DNA of 64,000 bases from Pyricularia pennisetigena (Eukaryota; Ascomycota; Sordariomycetes; Magnaporthales; Pyriculariaceae), in the NCBI RefSeq assembly GCF_004337985.1, contig NC_043740.1, positions 2,703,616 to 2,767,615 of the forward strand, read 5' to 3'. This document shows positions 39,921-50,294 of the stretch, piece after piece. Numbering within the stretch: position 1 is the first letter of the stretch; each line of letters begins with the position of its first letter. The notes beneath the pieces are model-generated. The model did no database searches. It was given only the letters and a program-made list of their open reading frames with translations, and was not told the origin of the DNA. The position numbers were made by a program, and so were the translations under genes.

Positions 39921-41606
39921 CTGGCGCCGTGATGGGCGAATCGCAAGTCGGGAGGAATCTCATCGGAGAGGGGGTCGCTTTTTTAGCCGCCTGGTGGACG
40001 AATCGCAAACAGGGGATGCGAGCGAAGGGAGCAAGGGGGAAGCAATTTACACTTCTTTTTTTTTTGATTTTCCAACATCCTCGGGATAACTGAAGGGGGG
40101 AAAACAAAAAAAAAAAAAAAAAAAAAAAAAAAGTGAGTTGGCAGCTGCGGGCTTGAGTTTGGTTTGCACTCCAAACAAACGTTCAGCCGCCCTGATTGAC
40201 GAATCGCGACGTGAAAGGGGCCTGCGCCTCATCAAACTTTCCCGAGGTTCATGTCATGCACTGCGCGTGTTTATCATTGTTGCCTTTCTCTCTTTGCTCC
40301 TACTTGAGTTTTTGTGCTTTGTGTGCTTTTGTCGCGTGGCCGCGCTGGCCACCACAACCGCCTCTGGAGAACGAATCGCGAGCCAGGATTGATTGAATCT
40401 GCCATGCAGCGTCCCGTCCGAATTGTCTATGAGCCTCGGGTTGAGATGGGTGTGTGCGTTTTTTTTTTTTTTTTTTCTCAATTCTCTTTGCCTTTGGCGG
40501 CTTGATAGACGAATCGCGAGCCTAGATTTGAACCTCGGAGAATTCACCCGCGTGGCTTACAAAAGACGTAGCCGCCTGCTGAGCGAATCGCAAGCAGGCA
40601 AGGATGCCGTCCGTCTCAAGAGGCCAAAAAAAAAGAGTCATCTGCACCCTGACTGCATATACAGCAAGGGATAGGCAGTCTGTCGCCTCTTACACCGCTT
40701 GGTGGACTAATCGCAAAGACGGAAGAGTCTTTACTTCACCGGCACGACAGGCTCATCTCGGCGAGAACAGATGGGAAACGGCTTGGTCGTGTGGTGCTTA
40801 TTTTCTTTCTTCGTGCCGCCGCTTGATGGGCGAATCGTGTGCTCTGAATCACCTCACCATGTATAAGGATGACCCCAGTACTCCTGCGTCTGCGTCTCTT
40901 TTCAGTTGACTTTTTTTTTCTTTTCTAAAAAATACTTTCGTGAGCGAATCGCAGACCTTGATCAACCAGCCCTGGCCCAGCCCTTCATCCCAACGACTAT
41001 GGTCAACCTCGAATCTCGCCCACTTCCCTCATACACGGCGACTCTCGACGTTGAGCAACGTCTCGTCGCCACCCAAACCACACCCCTCTTGGCCACCATC
41101 CGAACAGAAAACGATGCAGCCTAGAAATAAACCGCTTAATGTTTGCCGCCTCATGGACGAATCGCAAGTGGAGGAGCAAGTTGCAGACTCCTATTCTGAG
41201 GATGCCGGGAATCAGGAGAAAGGGGCGGGAGAGAGGGAAGAAGCCAGGGGGAAAAAAGGGTTCATCCCAGCACTACAGGTCCCCTAAAGACATTACCCAC
41301 ACTCACATATACATATACATACACACACGCATACCATTTTGACTTTTGACCGCATGACAGGCGAATCGCAAGGAGTCAAGCGGCCCAACTTCTCGTTCTT
41401 CCTCTCCTTGTGCTGGGTTGAACTCTCCGTCTGACGTATGCCAGGTACACCGCCTTGCCTTGTCAACTGCACTTTGTTGAGGATTGAGCGGGCCGCGGTA
41501 AAATGGGAGCTTCCCACCGCGCCGTCGCTTACTGAGCTTGACCTATGCATTTTTGTACCCCCTCCCACACTCTCTGGCGGCTTGGTGAGCGAATCGCAGA
41601 GTCCAC
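39921..41606 (+). repeat. Array of 12 spaced direct copies of a CGAATCGC-core motif
   Basis: The 8-base core CGAATCGC occurs at 39937, 39999, 40200, 40372, 40510, 40584, 40945, 41158, 41362 and 41590, with one-base variants at 40707 (CTAATCGC) and 40831 (CGAATCGT). All twelve are on the plus strand. Most are preceded by about 12 conserved bases close to CCGCCTGATGGA and followed by AAG or GAG, so the unit is roughly 24-26 bases. Core-to-core distances are 62, 201, 172, 138, 74, 123, 124, 114, 213, 204 and 228 bases. The spacers are not similar to one another, and several contain A/T runs (27 A at 40106-40132; T runs near 40460 and 41650). It is not a tandem satellite. No known fungal element that I can name has this form. 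A cluster of protein-binding sites, a noncoding RNA with repeated modules, or remnants of a dispersed short repeat are all possible. Confidence 0.85.
40106..40132. repeat. Homopolymer A run (27)
   Basis: Twenty-seven A in a row between the second and third copies of the CGAATCGC motif. Confidence 0.9.
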
Positions 41607-43679
41607 ATTTTGCCCAATCCATCCCGTGCCCCCTCTCCGCAATCCCCCTTTTTTTTTTTTTTTTCTCCCCATCCCTGATCCCAACTGACGTATACAACAG
41701 GGTTGGCGGGACGGACCATCCCGTCTGCCTGGCTATTCTTGACCGTCTATACTTCGGCCGAACATGTCTGGACCGGGGAGGCGTCATCGGGGAGGGGGAC
41801 AAAAACGAGAATAGTGATGTTGACAGCATGGATAGGTCCTGGCAAGCGAGGTACTGCACGCCATCGATGATGGTAGTGCTCGTCTAGACCAGATCATCGA
41901 CTGACAAGTGATAGGGCTGGTTGCTGGGCGCCCTGGACCCATCCTGATTTGCCACTCTTAGTGCGGTCCCATAGTTCAGAGCAAATGGGCATCTTTGGGT
42001 AGGGACAGGACGTAGAGGTTGCGTACTTTGGCGCTTGGAAATAGACTCCCCCAACCTCTCCCTTTTCCAGCCGGCGCAGCTCGCTAACCCTGTGATCTTG
42101 GCACCTCTGGAATGCATGCCTGTGGAGGCAGATCATCGTACGATATTCTGATCTTCTCCTGCTTTCTTCACTCAACACTGATGAGGGTGAAGAATCGACC
42201 GGGCGCCGAGTCGGCATCTCATAGGCACCTGCTAGTGTCATGCAAGGCGTTTCTTCAGGAGTTTTAACTGAAGCTTTAGCAGACAGATTTTTCTCGCACG
42301 ATGGAAACGGGAGTTGTAGCCGAAGGTAAATACATGATGAATTCCTGCCTAACTGACAACGGCCAGATCCAGTATATGGTTAGACCTCGAACTTTCTGCC
42401 ACCCTTGATGACCGGCGGGCGCCCCCATTTTGTGCCAACAATGGTGCATAAGGCAAGTTAGCTGACCATGCACGCCCGGGCCACCGTTATAGAGTTGACA
42501 CATTGCGACACCAATCGCACGAGAGCATTCAGAAGCCTTGACCTGCTAGAATACGTTTTTTCCACCAAGTACCTTTTGTAAAAAGGTACAAGTCGACCGC
42601 TTTGGCCTTGAGGGTGTGTCTGTATCAAGGTACTTAGCCTTTCTTTAAGGTTATCCTTCGCCACAAGTTGCCTCCATCATCCAACCTAGACAAGACCCGG
42701 CAAGGCTTACATCCCGCTTATTCCCTCAAGCAGCTTGCTAAAGATTCAAACAGATAGGCAGTTGAGAAACAGTAGCAAGATAGAATGATTAAGCTCTATT
42801 CCTGCTCAACCTTCGACTCTAACGTGGGCGAGTGGACTTCAGAAACTGATGAATGAGAGCCACCAACGTACCGGTCTTTTCAACGGAGATTGTGCCTGGG
42901 ATGGTGTAATCTTCTTGCACAGGGCTGAATATATTGACTTTTTTTCTTTCTATTCATACTCGATAATGCAGGGAGGGTCTCGTGACAGGATCATGGCAGT
43001 AAGAGCTTGAACCAAGTGTTGTTGCAACCCATTTGTGGGAATGTGCGGGGACTCAAGTGATCCTACTAGGCGCAAGCAGAAAGCTTACCTCCCCGCCGCA
43101 ATAGACTGGTGCTCTCGGAATCAAGATCCGAGTCTTCAGTGATTCAACAAGTGGGCCACAGTACCACACGCATAGGCGCAAACAGAGGGTGGGCAACTCT
43201 TGGCGCAATAGGTAGCTCGGTAATAAGTCGCCGCTGTCCGCAAAACATCGTCAAACCTTCTTTTTGTTGAAGAAGCAGAGGAATTTATGAGCAAAACCGG
43301 CAGGATACCTCAGCGGCCCAACAAGATGGAATACGCTATGCGTCCAGGCCTGGTGTCGTTAGAGTTATTCTGTACACTAACCAAAGTAAGGTCGGCACGG
43401 CAGCAAAAAGAGAGACCGAGCTTGAGCTGGCACCTGCTCTTCACCCCGTAGCTTCTAGAGATCGTGTCCCCCGCTACTTTTGGAGGACCTTGGCCGCAAG
43501 TTGATCCCTGACCGGTTTCCTCACCGGCCGCTGTCTGCGTGTTAGATGCCACTACGGAAGGTCGAAGTAAGATAGCTCGTCTTGGTAATCTGCGCTCCAA
43601 TCATAAAATTCCCGCTGCTTGAAGAGGCCTTGGACGAGGCAGCAACAGCTGCAGCTATGGCATCTCTGTTGATGGGGCT

Positions 43680-46135
43680 TTACCCCTGGTGAGCCGCCAA
43701 AGAGTCAGCAGGCCCCGTAATGTGCGATGTGGTCCTAGCTGTCTTCATATCCTTGCTTGTGCTTCTGGCTGAGGTGTTGCGGTTAGAGTTCTCAGCACCT
43801 GGGGCATGCTCTGAGCTATTGACAGGCTCCTGTAAATGGGTGGTTGGGGGAAGGTTCGAGCGCCCAGCTATTGGGTTGACACCCATTTGTTTTCCAAAAG
43901 CGGTGGACTCATCAGCGCATACTCTACCAGCCCCTTGTGGAGACATTCTCAGAGCACCAGAAGCATGTGAGACAGTGGCTGCCTCCGAATTCGACGAGGG
44001 AGTCATAACTGATGTGGCGGTTGATGTCCCTGCACCACCATCACTCTTCATGTTGGGAAATGGATACCCCGCGTACTCGTTGGGCGCCAGCATGGGACTG
44101 ACATCAATCGAGTCTTCGCCTAGTTCAAATGAAAAACGCCTTGGCCCGGAAAACTGGTCTATCTGCATTATGTGGCCAAGCGGTCGCCATCTTTGATGGT
44201 AAGAGCAACCTGGTTGGATGCTCGCGTTGTAGTTTGCTTGGGTGACAGTGTCACTGCGCTCAGGAAGCACGGAGTACATGTGGGCAGAAACACATTGGGC
44301 TCCGGTATCCAAGTCCGAGTCTCCACTGGATAAAGAGGCCGAATCAACAGGGCTAAGCCGCCGTCCCAAATGCGAAGTGCTTTGGGAGGGGATAAAGCTA
44401 TGTTAGCGACACATTCAACATGCCTTTCGAGGTTGATTGCCACAAGAGGTGGTGGCCAAAGCAGGCTAGGCAGCCCCCCTGATCGTGTTTTATGAAATGT
44501 ATGAGTAACATGTGGAACTCACTCGCTGCGGTTAAGTTCGCCTATTTCACAAGCCCGACTACCTTGGGTCTCGTTCCCATGTGGTGCCGAGTTTGTCCTC
44601 AGATGTTCGCAAGTATGTAGGGCCGACTCTCCTCCAAACCCACTATCTTCAATCTTGCTCATGCCTTCAGTGGCTGGCCCCACGCTACTGGCACTGGGGG
44701 TAGATGCTTGCGCTCGCGGTCTTTTGGATGTATCGAGCCGCTTCAATGACGCTATTCTCTTTTGGCGCTCGCTTTTTCTCTGGTCTTTGGTCTGCCAGAT
44801 ATGGGCCGAAAACAGCCGCACTCCCTCGGCATGAGGGCGCCCTGGATGATTCGGAAGTATTATCTCACGGTTCTTTTCGTCATTTCTCGCTTGTTCCATT
44901 TTCTTTGTGACCTCTCTGTCATGGTTATTGTCAAAGGCTACCCGCGGTGGTTCTGAGTTACAAAATGGTCAGTCTGATACGCATATTCATCGGCTCTTTG
45001 CGTTAGTGGTGAACAATCTCTTTGAACAAGCGAGCAAGCATTTACCTAGTCTAAGAGAGTGGGATGGGGCCTGTCCATCAAAGGGGAATAGCTCTAAAGC
45101 AGGATTTGTCGCGAAAGTAGGCGAGTCCCGTGTGTAGCCACTCGTCTCTGCTGGAGCATCGAAATCTACATGAGCAAACATAATTAGTTATTGTGAGCTC
45201 TTTAGTGGAAATCGGACAAGTGTGAGGCTCACCATCAATACTTGACCTAACTTCTTCTTCCACCTGATCCAGGCTGCGTACAAAACGCATGGTATCACTG
45301 CGGTCGACAACGGAGCGACTCCTCGCCAGCGAGACAGCCTCCATTCCCTTGCTGCTCTCCCTGGCAAGCAGCTTCTCTAGCCTTCTGACCTCCGCTTTGT
45401 AGTCCCTTTCACGACCAATCCACTCGCGAGACAGTTCTCGAAATTTGCCGAGATCCCTTTCCCGCGCAGCCGTGACCTGATCGACTTTCCACTTGGCGAC
45501 GGAGACCTTGCGGTTCATGACGGGGAAGGCCTCTATCAGCTGGGACACTAGACTGTTGAGTTCCTGCGGGAGGGCGGCGCGTGCGTCATGGCAGCGGTTC
45601 ATCATGGCGACCTGAAGGGTGTCAAGAATTTTGTGCAGCTGTGGGTTGTCCCAGGAATCGAGCTCTGTGCCGATGCGGGGGTCGTAGGCCGGCGCGTCCC
45701 ATGGGTCGAGCATCTCGCTGGTCTGGGTGGCAGAGGAAGCTTGAGAGGTTGTAGAGTCGAAAGATTCGGCTTTGGGGAGAGGGCCAAATGCCAAGTGCTC
45801 GTACTCTGCATGTGGAATTATAGGCGGATGAAGTAGGGTTGGACTACTGCTGGGGTCTTCAACACCACTGGGTGATGAGCGGTCTCGCTTGTCACCGAGG
45901 GGCGTCAGAGGGAGGACCTTGGCAGCGAAGGCCACGAGCGGCCGATGGGGCTTCCGAGGTGATTTTGATCGCGTCTTGTGCTGTACTGAGGTCAGATGGC
46001 TCGATCAGGGAGGAGATGTTGACTGACATGGCCGAGGTTGGCAAGGGAATCAGATACCTCGTCATCTTTTCCTTCCGAAGGAAATGAATAGGCTCGCTTG
46101 GATCTGGATCCTGTGAGAGCAGGGTTTTTGTCCAT
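43680..46135 (-). CDS. Unknown fungal protein with central coiled coil, five exons
   Basis: Exons in reading order: 46135-46058, 45980-45233, 45165-45046, 44952-44523, 44379-43680. They total 2076 nt and encode 691 residues with consistent phase at every junction. The ATG at 46135 has an excellent context (ccaccATGG), and no earlier in-frame ATG is present. Residues 27-45 are Lys/Arg/Pro-rich, like a nuclear localisation signal (KTRSKSPRKPHRP). About 186-240 is a heptad-like charged helix (FRELSREWIGRERDYKAEV), probably a coiled coil. The rest is Ser/Pro/Gly-rich. I do not recognise a domain. The last intron uses an AAG acceptor, and if it is retained the protein ends at TGA 44519, so the C-terminal exon is the least certain part. 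It could be a nuclear or cytoskeletal scaffold, but the sequence gives no function. Confidence 0.65.
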
Positions 46136-47427
46136 GGTGGAAACAGGTCGATCAATAGCCCTTGAATAGGAGTGAGTGGGAAAGTAACCTTGTGAGGCTG
46201 GGTCGACGACAGAGGGACGCGGGACTATGCGTGTGAAATTCAAATGGGAATAGATATGACTACGTCTTGTACCTCAGGTGACGGTGAGGTATGGATGGGG
46301 CTCCCATAGATAAGTGGTCAGACTTACAATCATTTAGCAGTCAAATGGGATGTGGAACTGAGGTGGCCAAATTTCACCATACAGGGCAGGTTCTGCTCGT
46401 TTGCCGATGATTGATTGTATCAGTCGTTCCTTCCCAGACAAGAATTCTACACCAGCCCTCTGAGCTCATGTGCATCATAAGATGCCTTAAATTGATTGAG
46501 ATAGGTACCCCGGGCAATGGATAACAGAGCCATAATTCTCACATGTGGTTCGACGATGACTCCGGACAAGGAAGAAGGTGGAAAATCCAACAAGAAAAAC
46601 CCTGATAGGCGTTGTGAAATCGTGCCCTTAGAATAACAGGTTAGGGCAGGCCTATAGTATATGCCATGGCAAGCCGTAATACGAGTGGAGCTTGGATGAC
46701 CCGGGCCTTGGACAATAGTAATATGGAACTGAGCAGCGGTACTCACTGCCTGGGTCTATCTGGTTTCTGTCGATAGCAGCAGCAAAGCCGAGAGGTACCT
46801 GGCTACTTACGAGTTAAAGGCCGCAGCAACGTCTCACAGGAAAAAGGGGTCACGAGAGAAAATCTCTTTTCAAATTTCATCACGGTCCGTCTATTCTTGG
46901 GGACAGGTTTGTTGATTATCAGTAAAAAAAAAAAAAACCGCTGCCTCTAACCTTCGCCACTTGAAATCACCGCTGAAAAGACCACCCGCCATACCTGGCT
47001 TAATTTTTTCCCGTGCCTATAAGTAGTTTATCTTTCAAGAACCAGCTCCCGTGTTCCCATATCCACCCAAGAACCACTCCGTGTAGAACTAGCCGACCGC
47101 ATGTGGGTATCATCATCGAGTCAAATATAATGCGATATAGCCTTTAGTCTTCTTTTTTTTTTTTTTTTTTTTTTTTGCGCGAGCCCGACTCCTGTGTCTC
47201 AAATATCCATATAACGGGAAATAGACAATACAAGGGAATGAAAGGTGCCTTATAGGCTGAGAGAGACGGATCAAGTCTGAATCTTTCGCCCAGTGTACTC
47301 TCTGCGACGAACGCTGCGCAAGACCGAAAGTCTGGGAAATGCTCAATTAGTTTCTAGCACATATTCAGGAGGTCTAAATCAGGGATCTAACTGGGCGCAA
47401 TAACTCACGTCATGCCCCAGCCTCCCA
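46136..47427. other. Intergenic region upstream of the unknown five-exon gene
   Basis: This lies between two minus-strand genes and should hold the promoter of the unknown gene and the 3' UTR of the NCBP3-like gene. It contains a 24-base T run at 47153-47176. No supported gene is visible. Confidence 0.5.
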
Positions 47428-49067
47428 TCAATAAAACGAGTCCTCTGCCTTTCTTCTGGGACGACCTCGGCCTTCTAGTTTGTCTGCAAACAGCTCCTTT
47501 CCAGCATTGCCCAACTTTTCGGGAAACAGCTCCTTAGCCGTAGCCCGACCTTTTATGGATATCCCCGTCCCAGCATCGCCGCCCTGTGATCTCGAAATGC
47601 CGCGAATGTTGAGCGTATCGCCGCTCCCTGTTGTACCGCCTGTCACTGGTTGAGGTCGTGTCGTAATTCGATCTGTAGCGAGTCAGAAATGCATATTCTT
47701 TCAGTTTTTCAAACGCTTATGTTGCCAGTCGCGCTTGTTTGTGTTTATGTGGACGCTATGGTTGTGTAGCGATTGTCTCTAGCCATCAACTCCAAAGCAA
47801 CTTGCTTTGGATAAGGTCCACTTTTGCGGCTGTAATGAGTAGCGACGCTCGTCGTTCTCATCCGTGCCAATGCGACGCTTGTGGTCGCGCTAGTAGCTGG
47901 AAAGACGCAAACATACCGCTGAGGCGCTTGCTGACACTGTCGACCTTATCGACCTGGTCCATCTGCGCCACCTTGCCACCTGAGGTAAGCTTGTTGGGGA
48001 AGAGCTCCTTTATCTGGTGAGCTTTGTCCCGGTTCCGGACCGCCGAGGACCTTGTGCGTTCGCCGTCCATGCTGACGTCGCCATCGCGATCGCTACGCGC
48101 GGGCGAGGCCGAACGATTCCGTACACCGCCGCGCCGCTCCTTCTTTTTGCCGAGGTCCGGGAAAAGCTCCTTGCCGCTGTTGTCAGGCCGCCTGCTGCCG
48201 TCCGATCCCGAACCGCCCGATCGCGGCCTCGAGCGTGACCGCGAGCGTGATCTTCTCGCCCTCGGCTTGCGCTTCGCCAAAGAGGATTCGTCGTCGTCGT
48301 ACAGGTTGACGTCGAACGGCGCCGCGTCCTCGTCATCGTACTCGTATCGCTCATCATGCCTGCCGCCGCCGTTCCGATGGTAGTAGCGCCGGTCGTAGTC
48401 GTCACGATCGCGGTACCTGTTCCCTCCCCGATGTCCGCCCCTGCGCTGGTTGCGCTCGGGCCGTTCGTACTCCGGGTTCAGGAGGTAGAACCGACTTCGC
48501 GCCGCAGCACCTGCCACTTTGCGATCCGATGCCACCGCGAAGCGCACCTGCAATACCACGTCGGGCTTGGCGGTGTACGGCTTGGCAGACAGCAGCTCGC
48601 GCGGTGGCAGTGCTGAAGGGTTTGTGATTTCTATGGCAGACAAAAAAACCAGCGCTTCTGCCGCAGCCGACTCTGAGCTGAAGAGGAGGTTTGCTGACGT
48701 GTCATCGATCCATTCCACGCGGTCGTATCGCATGCCACCGGCGTGTTGATTAAAGTAAGACTTGATGTCTTCTGGAGACATAGTATCCAACCCGCGTAGG
48801 TGTACCTTGGTCGGGATCACTGTGTTGTCATCTGCCCCCTGGGTAGCCGCATTCGGCGACTCGTCTACCTCTCCAGGTTCCTAGCAAGAGGATCGACGCC
48901 TCGGTCAGTGGTCGCTCGATCTGTGGGGATGGGTGTCGTCGCGACAAGCGCACCTGTGCATCGTCGGCGGAGAGGATATCATCGTCGACCTGAAGGATAT
49001 CGTCTGCATCGTAGGCACTAGTCGGGAACGTCTCGACGTCCCCCATCTCGATGTCGAAGTCGTCCAT
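47428..49067 (-). CDS. NCBP3-like nuclear cap-binding/RNA-export protein
   Basis: Exons in reading order: 49067-48954, 48880-47917, 47672-47428, together 1323 nt and 440 residues, in phase. Residues 1-58 are strongly acidic. A divergent RRM-like fold (about 61-120) carries KVHLRGLDTMSPEDIKSYF and VEWIDDTSANLLF, the signature of the NCBP3 (C17orf85) family. FYLLNPEYERP is near 168-178, and long Arg/Asp/Tyr-rich and RS-rich segments follow. NCBP3 in animals binds capped RNA and links to TREX and mRNA export; the fungal role is inferred. The motif KELFP recurs at about 275, 329 and 406, with KELFA at 418. The protein ends in a basic tail. The start is the first in-frame ATG; the frame stays open some distance upstream without another ATG. 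The 244-nt second intron is the longest accepted intron in the window. Confidence 0.85.
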
Positions 49068-50294
49068 GTTGGGCAAATCTTCACTGACTGCTTCGACTCG
49101 CTTGGGTGCAGTAGACTTCCGAATTGAGCAGAAGACAAGGCGATCGTGTGAGATCTACTATTCGGTTTTCTTCGAGCCGCGAGGTTTGAGATGGACTGGA
49201 CCAGGACGCAAGTTTCTTTGGGATAGGTAATGCTACGCAGGTAGGCAGGGTGAGACCAGTTTTAGATGTTGGGTAACATGATTATGCGGGAGCAAGGTGA
49301 CGCGCTGTGCGGGCGCAGCTTTCAAAGGTGAAAATAAATTTGAAACCTAAATTTGAAGCGTGAATCTGTCTTGAGGCTCAGTCAAGCTTTCTGAAGAAAC
49401 CAACGGAAAGGAATCCTGACTAGAAAAGATGCAAGTTGAGTGGTGTTCGGTTCAGGGCGCGTCAAGGTGGGACGAGCTTTGCGACGACACGACTGAATTG
49501 GCATATGCGACCCCACATTTGTTTGGTTGAAACAACCAATCAACTAATAGAGGACAACCTACCGGAAGGATTTAAGAAATTCATTCAAGCCATTGCTATC
49601 GTCACTATCATCTCTGTGTCTAATTATATCCTATCACTAAACTTGGCAACGTGAAAACCATGGTGGTAATCTTAATCCTCGATGCCATTGTTCATGGTCA
49701 TGACTCGGTTCAAATCAACGAGGAGAAAGCGCAAAAAAAAAAAAAAAAAAAAAAAGGTCGAGTTGACTTGAATTGAGTTGAATGAGAGCAGAGGTGATAA
49801 ATATGAACCAACAAATTTTACTACTTCACATGTTGAGTGCGTAGGTAGCTAAGTACAAATAGCTTCATAATCTATGAGAAGATCCCTTTTCCTTCCTTCA
49901 ACCATGCAATGGAATTAGTTTGGGTGGAACAATCACCCAAAATCCGAGATATCTATACAAACAAAAGTTGCCAAATGTCCTTACTAAGTGAAACAAGTAA
50001 TCCTGAGATGCCGTTTTATCCTACCCGACGTCCCCTCCGATCATAAATCTCTTGGTGAAGTTCTATAGCTCAAGTTGCGATACAGGTATGTTTCCGTGGT
50101 GGGGCGAAATCGAGTGCGCGCGAATCTATGTGAGTATACGGGTTGTGCTGTGGCGACCGTGGTATTCCGGATGTAGAATCGGGCAGGTTGTAGTGGATAG
50201 AAATGTGTGGGTTTATGAGTAGTGTTGGGCTTTTTGGTTTCGTTACTATATTGGTGCTCGAGTCCTGTGTGGATGTGGCTAAATAAGACCAGTA
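49068..50294. other. Intergenic region upstream of the NCBP3-like gene
   Basis: It holds the NCBP3-like promoter and the 3' UTR of the next minus-strand gene. A 23-base A run lies at 49733-49755. Nothing else is supported. Confidence 0.5.

Larger units (their letters stand above)
33325..43679. other. 10 kb noncoding stretch downstream of the Myb gene
   Basis: No supported protein gene. It starts with an A-rich Myb 3' region (33400-33480). It contains a 42-base T run, an N gap, a GC-rich patch at about 38730-38890, the CGAATCGC repeat array (39921-41606), and further A/T runs. The stretch from 41.7 to 43.6 kb shows ordinary base composition, but I see no gene in it. Confidence 0.55.

Noticed and set aside
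39921..41606. CRISPR-like layout (repeat-spacer-repeat)
   Set aside because: The genome is eukaryotic, spacers vary from about 40 to 200 bases, repeats are degenerate, and no cas genes occur.
43081..43160. tRNA-like piece on the plus strand with a 6-bp hairpin (43114-43132), loop ATCAAGA, and an A-box-like word before it
   Set aside because: No complementary acceptor arms and no proper T-arm follow, so it is at most a decayed relic and probably chance.
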